Positions 1 through 9,090 are shown, counted from the stretch's first letter. The stretch is 64,000 bases of DNA from an uncultured Psychromonas sp. (GCF_947489755.1 NZ_CANLFB010000002.1:1-64000), one strand, 5' to 3'. Program-made: numbers and translations. Notes: generated by a model from the letters alone, not told the origin.

Positions 1-456
1 TTTTTTAAAATCTTCTTGAACTTCAAGGGACTGTTTTGGGTGTTTAGAGCGAGAGGTTATCCATGAAAAGCCTAAGCGGTGAAGTAATTTGTAGACACTT
101 GAAAGATGATATTGGTGGTCAAAATTCTCAGCAATAAACAACTGGATATCAGTGCCTACTAATCGGCCCCCCTTATCATTTTTTGTATATTCATTAATAT
201 ATTCAATTAGTTGATGTGATTGGGCTTCAGATAATCGTAAGGGACGACCCGTTGTCTTTTTATCAACTAATCCAACCAATCCATTTTGATGATATTGAGA
301 TACCCATTTATTAACACTAGTACGACTCACTTTAAGAAATTTAGCAATATCAGTACGAGAGCGGCCTTCTTGAAAGTGTGCTAATGCAGAATAACGCAGT
401 CTCATACGCACACTTTTATGTGTTTTGGCCAATTCAGAAAAGTCATGTTTTTTCAT
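1..456 (-). CDS. IS630-family transposase, N-terminal part (runs off left edge)
   Basis: The minus strand reads open from an ATG at 456 to the window edge, 152 codons starting MKKHDFSELAKTHKS. It encodes a helix-turn-helix region (residues about 20-65, containing RTDIAKFLKVSRTSVNKW) followed by a second winged-helix-like segment ending near SSVYKLLHRLGFSW. This layout is typical of the DNA-binding N-terminus of IS630/Tc1-mariner-type transposases; the DDE catalytic part would lie left of the window. I cannot tell whether the element is intact or identify its inverted repeats. It marks the left limit of the purine island. Confidence 0.75.
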   Translation of the reverse strand, partial: MKKHDFSELAKTHKSVRMRLRYSALAHFQEGRSRTDIAKFLKVSRTSVNKWVSQYHQNGLVGLVDKKTTGRPLRLSEAQSHQLIEYINEYTKNDKGGRLVGTDIQLFIAENFDHQYHLSSVYKLLHRLGFSWITSRSKHPKQSLEVQEDFKK

Positions 457-697
457 ACGTCACCAAGAGAATATAATTAGTTAATAATGAATACATTAGA
501 TCACATAATTAGGCGGAATGGTATAATCTAAATGGAATCCCTATAATAACGAGTGGAATGTCGCCTTATAGAGCTAAAAAATGTGAAGTAATAAGCCACT
601 CCTGATACATCAGGCAAGCGACGTAGATTAATATAATTTAATTCTGTCTATTTCTCTATCACTTGATTGACTTGGCGTTGCTTGATGAACCGCTAGC

Positions 698-729
698 GTT
701 AATTCGTTAATTCGTTAATTCGTTAATTC
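698..729. repeat. 8-bp tandem repeat, 4 copies
   Basis: Four exact head-to-tail copies of GTTAATTC. It is non-coding and lies between the transposase fragment and the ABC operon. Probably a slipped-strand microsatellite. Confidence 0.85.
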
Positions 730-913
730 GGAAATTCATAGCAGCCCGTAGTAGGTTGTTGGCGAGAAAATTAAAGGCATTGAAAGATAAGTACTTTAAA
801 ATGAAGTCGATACTTTTAAAATGAAGCAGAGCAATAGAATAGAGCCGGATAGAACAGAATAAAACAGAACAGAGCAGGGTAAAACAGGCAAATTATGAGC
901 GTTTAGTGAAGAA

Positions 914-947
914 GTCTAGATTGCTGCTAAAAAACAGCAATCTAGAC
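914..947 (-). terminator. Hairpin downstream of the BMP-type ABC operon
   Basis: A perfect 13-bp inverted repeat (914-926 against 935-947) with an 8-nt loop starts 8 bp after the stop of the last ABC permease gene. On the minus strand the stem is followed by TTCTTC rather than a clean U-run, so it is a plausible but not ideal intrinsic terminator. Confidence 0.6.
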
Positions 948-954
948 AATAAAC

Positions 955-1920
955 CTAACGAGATTTAACGTAAGGCACACCAATTGATTTCGGCCCAACT
1001 GCACGACCAATAAAGCCAGCAAGTAGTAATACCGTTAACACATAAGGCAGTATTTCAATTGCTTGCACTGGTATTTCACCAATAAATGGTAACTCCGCAC
1101 CTTGTAGGCGGATAGCCATCGCGTCTAAGAAGCCAAACAGTAAACAGCCCCACAACACTGGAACAGGTTTCCACTTACCAAATATAAGTGCTGCCAATGC
1201 GATATAACCTTTACCCGCGCTCATATTAGGCACAAACCCAGCACTATGTGCAGTGGATAAATAAGCACCCGCTATGCCAGTTAAGATCCCTGCACAAATC
1301 AATGCACGGTAACGTAACCAAGCAACAGAGATGCCCGCAGTATCTACTGCATGTGGGTTTTCACCTGCAGCACGCAAACGTAAACCAAAGCGTGTTTTAA
1401 AGATGATCCACCAACAAACAGGCACGATTAATATTGAGAGATACACTAAGATGTTATGTCCAGATATTAGCTCACTGTAAAGTAATCCAATGACGGGTAC
1501 ATCTGCAATGGCATCAGCGCCTGGTAACGTAATCGACGTAAAGCGTTCACCTTGCGATAAAGGCGGCGTTTGTCCACCCAAACCAAACCAGTAACGTCCT
1601 AATGTAACGGTTAAGCCAGCAGCAAGCATGTTGATAGCGACACCTGATACTATTTGATCACCACGATGCGTTATACATGCAAAACCATGCAACATCGCTA
1701 ACAGCACTGATGTACCCATTGCTGCTAATAATCCTAATGTAACTGAACCTGTCATCGATGCCGTTGCAGCAGCTGCAAAGGCAGAGGCTAATATTTTCCC
1801 TTCCAGTGCAATATTAACAATACCTGAACGCTCAGAAAACAAACCTGCTAATGCAGCAAGAATAAGTGGAGCCGATACCCTTAAGGTCGCATCGAGTATT
1901 AAAATGATACTTTCATACAT
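955..1920 (-). CDS. BMP-type (nucleoside-like) ABC transporter, permease subunit
   Basis: A 321-residue inner-membrane permease of the branched-chain/ribose-type family with many hydrophobic segments. It carries the SERSGIVNIALEGKIL stretch near residues 29-44 that is typical of the YufQ/NupQ-like permease of nucleoside and purine BMP transporters. It is the last gene of a four-gene minus-strand operon and starts 3 bp after the stop of the other permease (1924-3054). With its partner it would form the heterodimeric channel energised by the ATPase at 3051-4637. The substrate is inferred from the family (nucleosides/purines) and from the adjacent purine catabolic genes; it is not shown by the sequence itself. 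Confidence 0.88.
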   Translation of the reverse strand: MYESIILILDATLRVSAPLILAALAGLFSERSGIVNIALEGKILASAFAAAATASMTGSVTLGLLAAMGTSVLLAMLHGFACITHRGDQIVSGVAINMLAAGLTVTLGRYWFGLGGQTPPLSQGERFTSITLPGADAIADVPVIGLLYSELISGHNILVYLSILIVPVCWWIIFKTRFGLRLRAAGENPHAVDTAGISVAWLRYRALICAGILTGIAGAYLSTAHSAGFVPNMSAGKGYIALAALIFGKWKPVPVLWGCLLFGFLDAMAIRLQGAELPFIGEIPVQAIEILPYVLTVLLLAGFIGRAVGPKSIGVPYVKSR

Positions 1921-1923
1921 AAT

Positions 1924-3054
1924 TTAAGCCTCCGCTGCTAATTGGGTTTTAGATTTTTTCTTGGCATCAAGGTACACAAATAATCGCTCAGTCGGTTTGA
2001 CTAACATTAACGATAATGCACCACTAAATAGAACGACTAACGCCTGTACTACTTGGATCATTTCTCGGTCTATATTTGGGAAATCGAAGGAAAGTTCTGC
2101 ACCGCCTTGATAAAGAATACCAAATAAAACACTTGCTAAAATAATGCCAAAAGGGTGGTTTCGACCGATTAAACAAACCGCAATACCGGTAAAACCATAA
2201 CCCGCAACAAAGCCTAGTTTAAGTTGTTGTCCGTAACCCTGTACCTCATTAAGGCTTAATAGGCCTGATAATGCACCAGAAATTAGCATTACAATAATAA
2301 TTAAGCGTTTACGATTAATACCGCCGTATTCAGCCGCTGAAGGGCTTGAACCCATCGCTCTAATTGCGTAACCCCAACGTGTTCTCCATAGTAATAACCA
2401 CACTAATACACAACAAACGAGGGCGATAAGAAAACTTAAATTCATTGGTGATTCAGAAAAGCTTAACCCAAACCATCCTACTATTTCATGGAAACCGGGT
2501 AAGACAGCTGAAGGTTCAAAGAGGCGAGATACGGGCGCCATTTGTCCTTTTTGATTCAGTACATTCACCATTAAATAAACCATTAATGAAGAGGCAATGA
2601 AGTTAAACATGATGGTGGTAATAACAATATGACTACCACGATAAGCTTGTAAATAGGCTGGAATAAACGCCCATAATGCACCAAAGGCCATACTGGCAAA
2701 CATGGTGATCGGTAAAATAGCCCAGAACGGTAAAGTATGGTCTAAGCCTAAACAAACCAGACCCACACCTAACCCACCAATATAAGCTTGTCCTTCGCCA
2801 CCAATGTTAAATAAACCAGCAGAAAAGGCGACGGCAACCGCAAGACCAGTAAAGATAAAGTTAGTCGCATAATAAAAAGTATAGCCAATCCCTTCTTGGT
2901 AACCTAAGGCACCACTGATCATGGTTTTTGCTGCTTCAATAGGGTTTACGTCAACGGCAATAAAAATAATGGCAGAAAAAGCAAAGGCAAAAAGAATATT
3001 AATCAAAGGAAGAACAATAATATTTACCCATGCTGGAATCTTTGAGTCGTTCAT
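1924..3054 (-). CDS. BMP-type (nucleoside-like) ABC transporter, permease subunit
   Basis: A 376-residue multi-spanning permease (YufP/NupP-like) with the conserved FNIGGEGQAYIGGLG segment around residues 82-96 of this subfamily. Its ATG overlaps the stop codon of the ATPase gene by 4 bp (ATGA), indicating translational coupling. It pairs with the 321-residue permease immediately downstream. Length and layout fit the family. Purine nucleoside or nucleobase uptake is the likely role given the xanthine permease and allantoin-pathway genes next door; simple-sugar uptake is the main alternative. Confidence 0.88.
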   Translation of the reverse strand: MNDSKIPAWVNIIVLPLINILFAFAFSAIIFIAVDVNPIEAAKTMISGALGYQEGIGYTFYYATNFIFTGLAVAVAFSAGLFNIGGEGQAYIGGLGVGLVCLGLDHTLPFWAILPITMFASMAFGALWAFIPAYLQAYRGSHIVITTIMFNFIASSLMVYLMVNVLNQKGQMAPVSRLFEPSAVLPGFHEIVGWFGLSFSESPMNLSFLIALVCCVLVWLLLWRTRWGYAIRAMGSSPSAAEYGGINRKRLIIIVMLISGALSGLLSLNEVQGYGQQLKLGFVAGYGFTGIAVCLIGRNHPFGIILASVLFGILYQGGAELSFDFPNIDREMIQVVQALVVLFSGALSLMLVKPTERLFVYLDAKKKSKTQLAAEA

Positions 3055-4637
3055 ATTGGCTCTCCAGTGGTTGTTTGTTGTGTGGTTGATAGAAGTTCAT
3101 CAGGCATTATATTTGCCATCATCATGCCGAGGATTTTTTCATTGGCTTGCTCTGCACTCACTTCACCCACGATGTGACCATCAAACATCACAATAATACG
3201 ATCAGATAACGCCATTATTTCATCTAGCTCTACTGACACAAGCAAAATGCCTTTGCCTTGGTCGCGTAATTCGATAATGCGTTTATGAATTAATTCAATC
3301 GCGCCAATATCTACGCCACGGGTAGGTTGACCAATTAATAATACATCTGGGTTTTTATCGACTTCTCGCCCGATAATTAATTTTTGTTGGTTACCACCAG
3401 AAAACAATGAACTGCGTAATTTAGGATCGCGAGGACGTACATCCCACTCTTCCATTAATCGTGCACATTCTTGGTTAATTACTTTGGGTTTGTTAAGTAG
3501 TTTTCCATTGTAAGTTGGCGAATTTTGATAGCCTAAGATAGCCGATTCTTCTGCACTAAATGATTTGATCAAGCCCATTACAAGGCGATCTTCTGGGATA
3601 TGTCCAACACCTAGCTCTCGCATTTGTGCTGCAGAACTCGGATGCATTGAATCAATACAAGTTTGTCCAATATTGACTTGGCCTGAATTAGGTTTGATAA
3701 GACCTGCTAATAAGCTCATTAATTCAGATTGGCCATTTCCAGAAACCCCTGCAATACCAACAATTTCACCGGATTTGATTGAGATAGAAACGTCTTTTAA
3801 GCGATCGACTCCCATTTCATCGGTGTAAGTTACCTTTGAGGTAGATAATAATTCGTTTTCAGGCGTAGCTAGTGATTTCTCTACCTTAAGTCGTACTTTA
3901 CGGCCAACCATTAGCTCAGCAAGCTCTTCTTTATTGGTATCAGCCGTTTTACGATGTGCGACCATTTCACCTTGGCGCATGACGGATACATTATTCGTTG
4001 CTGCTAAGATTTCTCTTAATTTATGCGTGATCAATAAGATGGTGACGCCTTTATCACGTAGCGCATCAAATATTTTAAATAGGTGATCAGTTTCTTGAGG
4101 TGTTAACACACCGGTTGGTTCGTCAAGAATAAGAATTTTGGCACCACGATATAAGGCTTTTAGGATTTCTACTCGTTGTTGTAAACCAACAGGTAGGTCT
4201 TCAATTAGGGCGTCTAATGGGACATCTAATCGGTATTCTGTTGCTAAACGTTCTAATTCGGTACGTGCTTTTTTTAAACTAGGCTTTAGTAACGCGCCGT
4301 CTTCGGCACCTAAAATAACATTTTCTAATACACTGAAGTTATCAACTAACATGAAGTGTTGATGAACCATGCCTATGCCGTAACGGATTGCTTCTTTAGA
4401 GCTGGTTAATTTACGTGTTTTACCTGATATCTTTATATCGCCAGAATCAGCAATATAAAACCCATAAATGATGTTCATTAGGGTTGATTTTCCTGCGCCA
4501 TTTTCACCAATTATTCCATGGATCGTGCCTGCAGGTACCTTTAAGTTGATATTACAATTAGCATGTACTGCACCGAATTTTTTATCGATACCACAGAGCT
4601 CTAAGGCAATATTTTGTTGATTGTGAGGCTGAGACAT
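3051..4637 (-). CDS. BMP-type ABC transporter, duplicated ATP-binding protein
   Basis: 528 residues with two ABC modules in tandem, as in RbsA/YufO-type importers. The first module has Walker A GENGAGKST (residues 44-52), a Q-loop in GMVHQHFMLV, an LPVGLQQRVE signature and Walker B ILILDEPT. The second has a degenerate Walker A (GVSGNGQSE), signature SGGNQQKLIIG and Walker B variant LLIGQPTRGVD. A degenerate second half is usual for this family. It sits on the cytoplasmic face and powers uptake through the two downstream permeases. A hairpin in the 137-bp gap from the binding-protein gene probably lowers its expression relative to that gene. Confidence 0.92.
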   Translation of the reverse strand: MSQPHNQQNIALELCGIDKKFGAVHANCNINLKVPAGTIHGIIGENGAGKSTLMNIIYGFYIADSGDIKISGKTRKLTSSKEAIRYGIGMVHQHFMLVDNFSVLENVILGAEDGALLKPSLKKARTELERLATEYRLDVPLDALIEDLPVGLQQRVEILKALYRGAKILILDEPTGVLTPQETDHLFKIFDALRDKGVTILLITHKLREILAATNNVSVMRQGEMVAHRKTADTNKEELAELMVGRKVRLKVEKSLATPENELLSTSKVTYTDEMGVDRLKDVSISIKSGEIVGIAGVSGNGQSELMSLLAGLIKPNSGQVNIGQTCIDSMHPSSAAQMRELGVGHIPEDRLVMGLIKSFSAEESAILGYQNSPTYNGKLLNKPKVINQECARLMEEWDVRPRDPKLRSSLFSGGNQQKLIIGREVDKNPDVLLIGQPTRGVDIGAIELIHKRIIELRDQGKGILLVSVELDEIMALSDRIIVMFDGHIVGEVSAEQANEKILGMMMANIMPDELLSTTQQTTTGEPI

Positions 4638-4681
4638 AAATTAAGTTTCTCTATTCTGTCCGTTGATATAGATCGCTAAAA

Positions 4682-4754
4682 ATGCCTCCTTACTTTAGCA
4701 GCGAAGAGTTCGCAGTAAAGAATTGGCAACAAAAAGTTGCTAATAAGGAGGCAT
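4682..4754 (-). terminator. Attenuator-like hairpin between binding-protein and ATPase genes
   Basis: An 11-bp perfect inverted repeat (4682-4692 with 4744-4754) encloses a loop that contains further partial stems. On the minus strand the stem base is followed directly by TTTTTAGC, so partial termination or 3'-end protection of the binding-protein mRNA is likely. This would give excess binding protein over ATPase and permeases. Confidence 0.65.
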
Positions 4755-4774
4755 AATTATTTTTTCGAGGAGAT

Positions 4775-5779
4775 TTAGTACTTACAAGTGTTATCACTCA
4801 TGTAGTCGTGTACTTTGATTTCACCAGAAACAATTTGTGCTTTGATACCGGCAATTTTACCTTCCATATCAGGCGTAATTAAATCACGGTTGAATTCGTC
4901 TAATGCCCAATCTACGCCATTTTCTTTTAAGCCAAGATTTTGGATACCAGCAGTAAAGTTACCTTTTTCAGCTGCATTAAATGCCTCTACCGTTGCGACA
5001 CCAACACGTTTAACCATAGACGTTAACATAACACCTGGGTGAATGTAGTTTTGGTTAGAGTCTACACCAATTGCATATTTACCTTCGTCAGCAGCCGCTT
5101 GGTAAACGCCTGTTCCTGTTCCGCCAGCAGCAGCAAATACGATATCTGCACCTTTACTAAATTGGCTTTTTGCTAGTTCTGCACCACGCGCTGGATCAGA
5201 CCATGCTGCATTTGTTGAACCCGTCATGTTTTGGAATACTTCAGCGTCTTGATTAACGAATTTAGCACCTTGCTCATAACCACAAGCGAATCGACGAATG
5301 AGTGGAATATCCATGCCGCCAACAAAACCAACTTTAGCTGTTTTAGATTTCATTGCAGCAAGTGCACCCACAAGGAATGAACCTTCTTGCTCTTTAAATA
5401 GCACTGATTTTACATTTGGTAGGTCAACAACGGCATCAATGATAATGAAGTGACTATCAGGGTATTTAGCGGCTATTTTTTGTAGTGGTGTTGCGTATAG
5501 GAAACCTACAACAAGAATCGGGCTGAAACCTTTACGCGCTAGACGTTCAAGGCCTTGTTCACGTTGAGCATCACTTGAAGGCACTAATTCACGTACTTTA
5601 GTATCAGATTGCTCCATGAACTTAATAACACCATTTTCTGCAACCGCTTGACCAAATGATTTATCAAATTTACCTGTTGAATCATAAGCAACAGCCGGTT
5701 TGAAATCAGCTGCATTGGCAACAAGTGAACAAAGCGCGATTGAGACGGCTGCCGCAGTGGTGGTTAATATTTTTTTCAT
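4775..5779 (-). CDS. BMP family ABC transporter substrate-binding protein
   Basis: 334 residues with a signal peptide (MKKILTTTAAAVSIALCSLVANA, cleavage about residue 23) and the Bmp/PnrA-like periplasmic binding fold. Family-typical segments include GKFDKSFGQAVAENG near residue 36, FVGGMDIPLI in the middle, and GVDSNQNYIHPGVMLTSMVKRV near residue 240. Bmp proteins bind purine nucleosides or related compounds. It is first in the operon, as expected for the most abundant component, and is followed by a hairpin. The start has an upstream AAGGA-like ribosome site. The exact ligand cannot be read from the sequence. Confidence 0.92.
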   Translation of the reverse strand: MKKILTTTAAAVSIALCSLVANAADFKPAVAYDSTGKFDKSFGQAVAENGVIKFMEQSDTKVRELVPSSDAQREQGLERLARKGFSPILVVGFLYATPLQKIAAKYPDSHFIIIDAVVDLPNVKSVLFKEQEGSFLVGALAAMKSKTAKVGFVGGMDIPLIRRFACGYEQGAKFVNQDAEVFQNMTGSTNAAWSDPARGAELAKSQFSKGADIVFAAAGGTGTGVYQAAADEGKYAIGVDSNQNYIHPGVMLTSMVKRVGVATVEAFNAAEKGNFTAGIQNLGLKENGVDWALDEFNRDLITPDMEGKIAGIKAQIVSGEIKVHDYMSDNTCKY

Positions 5780-5904
5780 AAATTGTCCTTAATATATATA
5801 TTGATGGTTGATAAAAGTTATTCATTAACTATTTGAAACTTCAGTTATTAGTTTCCTATAATAAAGTGTTCTTATTAATATTTGTATTATAGGTTTCCTA
5901 CCAT

Positions 5905-5974
5905 GAAGGTTATTTAGCAAAAGTTATTTAGTAAAAGTTATCTAATAAGAGCTATTCACTAAAAGCTATCTACT
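5905..5974. repeat. Degenerate 14-bp tandem repeat, 5 copies
   Basis: Five consecutive 14-bp units: GAAGGTTATTTAGC, AAAAGTTATTTAGT, AAAAGTTATCTAAT, AAGAGCTATTCACT, AAAAGCTATCTACT. They share a core of RAAAGYTATYTANT with substitutions but no indels, which points to an ageing tandem array. It lies upstream of the BMP operon promoter region. Confidence 0.75.
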
Positions 5975-6131
5975 AAAATACGCCAAGTACTAAATAACGC
6001 CATAGTTATTTGAACATAATTACCTGAATTTTTTATTTTAGATATAAATTTCAAATAGTTATTCATACTACTTACTAAGTTTAATGTCGTCGCATAAATT
6101 GCTAAGACAATTATCACACTATCTAAAAATT

Positions 6132-6170
6132 AATTGAAGAATTTTCGCCTTACACGAAAGTTCTTCAATT
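6132..6170 (-). terminator. Terminator of the purine permease gene
   Basis: A 16-bp inverted repeat (6132-6147 with 6155-6170, one G-U pair) with a 7-nt loop lies about 75 bp after the permease stop. On the minus strand it is followed by AATTTTTAG, consistent with an intrinsic terminator. Confidence 0.75.
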
Positions 6171-6244
6171 GAGCCACACAGCCCATTCTGATAATGAGAA
6201 AAGGAGAATTGATTAACTACATAACCAATTCATATATTTATGTG

Positions 6245-7681
6245 CTAGTTTTTAATCCCTTTAGGCATCTCTTCATCAATTGGAAAGTCTTGAATAATAG
6301 GATTGTACTGTTCTGTGGATTCGCCTAAAAATAGCGTTAGTAAAATCACACTTAAGCCACTTGCTGTAACAGGAGAACCAAGGATACTTTTAACAATTGC
6401 ACCAAAGTCGCCACCGATATTACTAGAAATAGTATTGACTACTTCAGGCACTAATAACACGCCTAGTCCCATGCCGAATGAGATCGCTAGCGTCAGCATA
6501 TTTTTTCTGTTTAATTCAACGTGCGTCAGAATTTTTACGCCGGCTACCGCGACTGTTGCAAACATAATAATGGTCGCGCCACCTAATACTGAGTTAGGAA
6601 CAGCGCGGAATAATGCACCAACGTGTGGGAATAAACCCATAATGATTAAGATAGCGCCAATCCACACACCAATAAAGCGACTCGCAATACCCGTTAGTTG
6701 AATAACCCCATTATTTTGGCTAAACGTTGTATTCGGAAACGTATTGAATACACCTGCAATTAATGAGTTAACACCATCGCCTAAAATACCTTGTTTAATG
6801 CGTTTGAGGTATGACTTACCTGCGATTGGTTGTTTTGACACCATACAGTTAGCCGTGATATCACCCGATGTTTCGATTGCTGTAATCAAATAAATAAGTG
6901 CAATAGGAATAAAAGCGGCGATGTCGAATGAAAAACCATATTTAAAGGGAATAGGAAGGCTGATCACCGACTCAACATTCGTAATCGCACTAAAGTTAAC
7001 TTTTCCCATCATCATTGCGGCAATCATGCCAATAATCATACCAATGATAATTGAAGATAAGCGTACCCATTGATTACCATATTTATGTGCCGCAATAATA
7101 CTGACCATCACAAGGGCACCTAAAAATAGATTATCAAAACTCGCAAACTGTTCTGGTTTATTGGTTAATAACCATTGACCACCCGCTAAATCAGTAAAGC
7201 CTACTTTGATTAAGCTAATACCAATAATAGTAATAACCGTACCTGTAACGACTGGGGTAATGACTCGTTTTAACTTACCAATAAATTGACTAACAATAAT
7301 CTCTACAAAAGCACCTAAAACACAAACCCCAAATATAAGTGATAGGATCTCATCCGGGCCGCCGCCATTTGCCTTAGCAATAAAGCCTGCCGCTAATACT
7401 GAACTTAAAAATGCAAAGCTAGTGCCTTGAACACAGATCATACCTGCGCCAATCCCCATTGGCTTTTTAGCTTGAATAATAGTGCCCACACCAGACACCA
7501 TTAATGCCATCGATATTAAATAAGGAATTTCATCACCTAAGCCAAGTACACCACCAATGATCAGTGTCGGCGTGATAACACCAATAAAGCTCGCTAATAC
7601 ATGCTGTATTGCAGCAAAAAAGGATTCTTTATTTGATGGGTTATCATCAAGTTTATAAATTAACTCTGATTCTTGACTCAT
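6245..7681 (-). CDS. NCS2 family purine (xanthine/urate-type) permease, XanP-like
   Basis: An inner-membrane nucleobase:proton symporter of about 478 residues. It shows the NCS2/NAT signature QNNGVIQLTG, the ETSGDITAN segment and FNTFPNTTFSQ, all placed as in E. coli XanP; an ELIYKL motif near the N-terminus is also shared. I chose ATG at 7681 because AAGGAA lies 7 nt upstream; an in-frame ATG at 7699 has no ribosome site. Purines taken up here would feed the adjacent ureide pathway. Transcription diverges from the allantoinase gene across a conserved regulatory block (7702-7872). Xanthine versus urate specificity cannot be settled by eye. Confidence 0.9.
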   Translation of the reverse strand: MSQESELIYKLDDNPSNKESFFAAIQHVLASFIGVITPTLIIGGVLGLGDEIPYLISMALMVSGVGTIIQAKKPMGIGAGMICVQGTSFAFLSSVLAAGFIAKANGGGPDEILSLIFGVCVLGAFVEIIVSQFIGKLKRVITPVVTGTVITIIGISLIKVGFTDLAGGQWLLTNKPEQFASFDNLFLGALVMVSIIAAHKYGNQWVRLSSIIIGMIIGMIAAMMMGKVNFSAITNVESVISLPIPFKYGFSFDIAAFIPIALIYLITAIETSGDITANCMVSKQPIAGKSYLKRIKQGILGDGVNSLIAGVFNTFPNTTFSQNNGVIQLTGIASRFIGVWIGAILIIMGLFPHVGALFRAVPNSVLGGATIIMFATVAVAGVKILTHVELNRKNMLTLAISFGMGLGVLLVPEVVNTISSNIGGDFGAIVKSILGSPVTASGLSVILLTLFLGESTEQYNPIIQDFPIDEEMPKGIKN

Positions 7682-7701
7682 GTGTATTTCCTTATTCATT
7701 C

Positions 7702-7872
7702 ATGAAACGATTGGGGCTGTATAATTTATTTTTGCAACGATCGTGCCATTTAATGTAGAGTTGTAAAACTCCATATAAAACATTGGCTTATTATTTTTTT
7801 AAAGTTAATTTAGCATTATTAAATAGTAAGTAGATTCTTTCTTGGTGCAAGTAGCGCACTTTAAATGAGCAA
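7702..7872. promoter_or_regulatory. Divergent control region, copy A of a duplicated regulatory sequence
   Basis: This segment aligns with 16438-16604 in the same orientation in three blocks. Block 1 is TGAAACGA (7703) and, at identical spacing, a 23-bp block at 7727-7749 (TATTTTTGCAACGA, then T, then CGTGCCAT) with one mismatch to copy B. Block 2 is CATATAAAACA at 7772. Block 3 is 7835-7872, 30 of 38 bases identical without gaps, built around a dyad GTGC-N7-GCAC and ending in GAGCAA. It separates the purine permease (minus) from the allantoinase (plus). In copy A block 1 contains the palindrome ACGATCGT. The likely ligand is the RpiR-type regulator encoded at 15425-16243. The rest of the 312-bp gap (7682-7993) holds nothing else recognisable. 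Confidence 0.7.
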
Positions 7873-7993
7873 AAAGATAAGAGAAAAAGTATTTTAGAAC
7901 AATCAGACAGGAGGATATATTTGATCAAAAAAAGATCGTATATTGTTTATGACTCCTGCTAAATTAATAAAAATAAATTAAGGATAGTTAATA

Positions 7994-8926
7994 ATGAATA
8001 GTGATAACCCACGTGATTATATTGGTTATGGTCGCGATAATGTGCCTGATGCTAATTGGCCCAATAAAGCTAAAATAGCCGTTCAGTTTGTTCTGAATTA
8101 TGAAGAGGGTGGTGAGAATTGTGTTCTACATGGCGATGCTCATTCCGAAACCTTTTTATCTGAAATTGCGGGCGCAGAAGCTTATTCTGGACGCCATATG
8201 AGTATGGAATCATTATATGAATATGGCTCTAGAGTAGGCGTGTGGCGTATTCTTAATGAGTTTAAATTACGTGACTTACCATTAACTGTTTTTGGCGTTG
8301 CCACTGCTTTAGAACGCAACCCTGAAGTCACTAAAGCCATCGTTGAAGACGGCCATGAAATTGCGTGTCATGGTTTGAAATGGCTACATTATCAACATAC
8401 GCCGATTGAAGAAGAGCGTGAGCACATGCATCAGGCGTTAGATATTATTGAAAAACTGACCGGTACTCGTCCAACGGGTTGGTATACCGGGCGCGATTCG
8501 CCTAATACGCGCTCACTAGTTGGAGAGCAGCGCGGTTTAACTTACGATTCAGACTATTATGGTGATGATTTACCTTTTTGGTCACAAGTACCAAGCTGTG
8601 AAGATGGCGAAGATATGCGTCCGCATTTAGTTATTCCTTATACGCTAGATAATAATGACATGCGTTTTTCATCACCTTATGGCTTTAGCCATGGCGAAGA
8701 GTTCTTTCAATACTTGAAAGATAGTTTTGATTGCTTGTATGCGGAAGGTAATGATGAACCGAAAATGATGTCGATTGGTTTACACTGTCGTGTGATTGGT
8801 AAGCCTAGCCGCTTTATGGCGCTGAAAAAATTCTTAGATTACGTACAGTCACATGATGATGTATGGATTGCACGTCGAGATGAAATTGCACAACATTGGA
8901 TAGAAAATCACCCTTACTCGGAGTAA
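7994..8926 (+). CDS. puuE: Allantoinase, PuuE type (polysaccharide-deacetylase fold)
   Basis: 310 residues that match the cofactor-light PuuE allantoinase of Pseudomonas across the whole length. Shared stretches include PRDYIGYG near the N-terminus, FVLNYEEGGE, SMESLYEYGSRVGVWRIL, GHEIACHG, TGWYTGR and PYTLDNNDMRF. It would hydrolyse allantoin to allantoate in the cytoplasm. The start follows AAGGATAG. It is transcribed alone and is separated from the convergent ureide operon by a strong terminator. No urate oxidase, HIU hydrolase or OHCU decarboxylase gene is in the window, so allantoin may be imported or made from genes elsewhere. An annotation as chitin deacetylase would be a family-level mislabel. 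Confidence 0.92.
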   Translation: MNSDNPRDYIGYGRDNVPDANWPNKAKIAVQFVLNYEEGGENCVLHGDAHSETFLSEIAGAEAYSGRHMSMESLYEYGSRVGVWRILNEFKLRDLPLTVFGVATALERNPEVTKAIVEDGHEIACHGLKWLHYQHTPIEEEREHMHQALDIIEKLTGTRPTGWYTGRDSPNTRSLVGEQRGLTYDSDYYGDDLPFWSQVPSCEDGEDMRPHLVIPYTLDNNDMRFSSPYGFSHGEEFFQYLKDSFDCLYAEGNDEPKMMSIGLHCRVIGKPSRFMALKKFLDYVQSHDDVWIARRDEIAQHWIENHPYSE

Positions 8927-8983
8927 TATTCGAAGTGATTTTTATTTAATTCAAACAGTTTTTTTGTTTGATGAATTGATATA

Positions 8984-9022
8984 AAAAACGGCGCTTAAAT
9001 ACATTATTTAAGCGCCGTTTTT
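8984..9022. terminator. Bidirectional terminator between puuE and the ureide operon
   Basis: A perfect 17-bp stem (8984-9000 with 9006-9022), 5-nt loop, GC-rich middle (CGGCGCTTAAAT), with A-run on the left and T-run on the right. It can terminate both convergent transcripts. Confidence 0.92.
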
Positions 9023-9090
9023 GTCAGTGTTTTTGAACGTTATTTTAAAGACTATTTTTAAGTTTATTGACTGATTATTGTAATGGTTCT

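Larger units (their letters stand above)
457..954. other. Intergenic region, no gene seen; short repeats
   Basis: No convincing reading frame is present. It should include the outer end of the IS630-like element (upstream of the transposase start) but no terminal repeat can be fixed without the other end. It contains a four-copy 8-bp tandem repeat (698-729), a purine-rich degenerate stretch around 835-890 (variants of AGAACAGA/AAAACAGG), and a perfect hairpin at 914-947 just downstream of the ABC permease gene. Confidence 0.6.
5780..6244. other. Promoter-side gap between BMP operon and purine permease
   Basis: No gene is seen. From right to left it holds the permease terminator (6132-6170), a set of 14-bp degenerate repeats (5905-5974) and a spaced inverted repeat CCTATAATA (5855-5863) / TATTATAGG (5885-5893). 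That inverted repeat lies about 75-115 bp upstream of the binding-protein start and could be an operator or part of the leader. I looked for a purine riboswitch core and did not find one. Confidence 0.5.

Noticed and set aside
5780-6131. Purine riboswitch upstream of BMP operon
   Set aside because: No conserved purine-aptamer core or loop-loop sequence could be found by eye; a covariance-model search (Infernal with the Rfam purine model) would decide.
6303-6701. Plus-strand 132-codon frame
   Set aside because: Shadow of the purine permease gene on the other strand.
7835-7872. Sigma-54 type promoter in the control region
   Set aside because: GG and GC are not at the required spacing; the conserved feature is a dyad instead.
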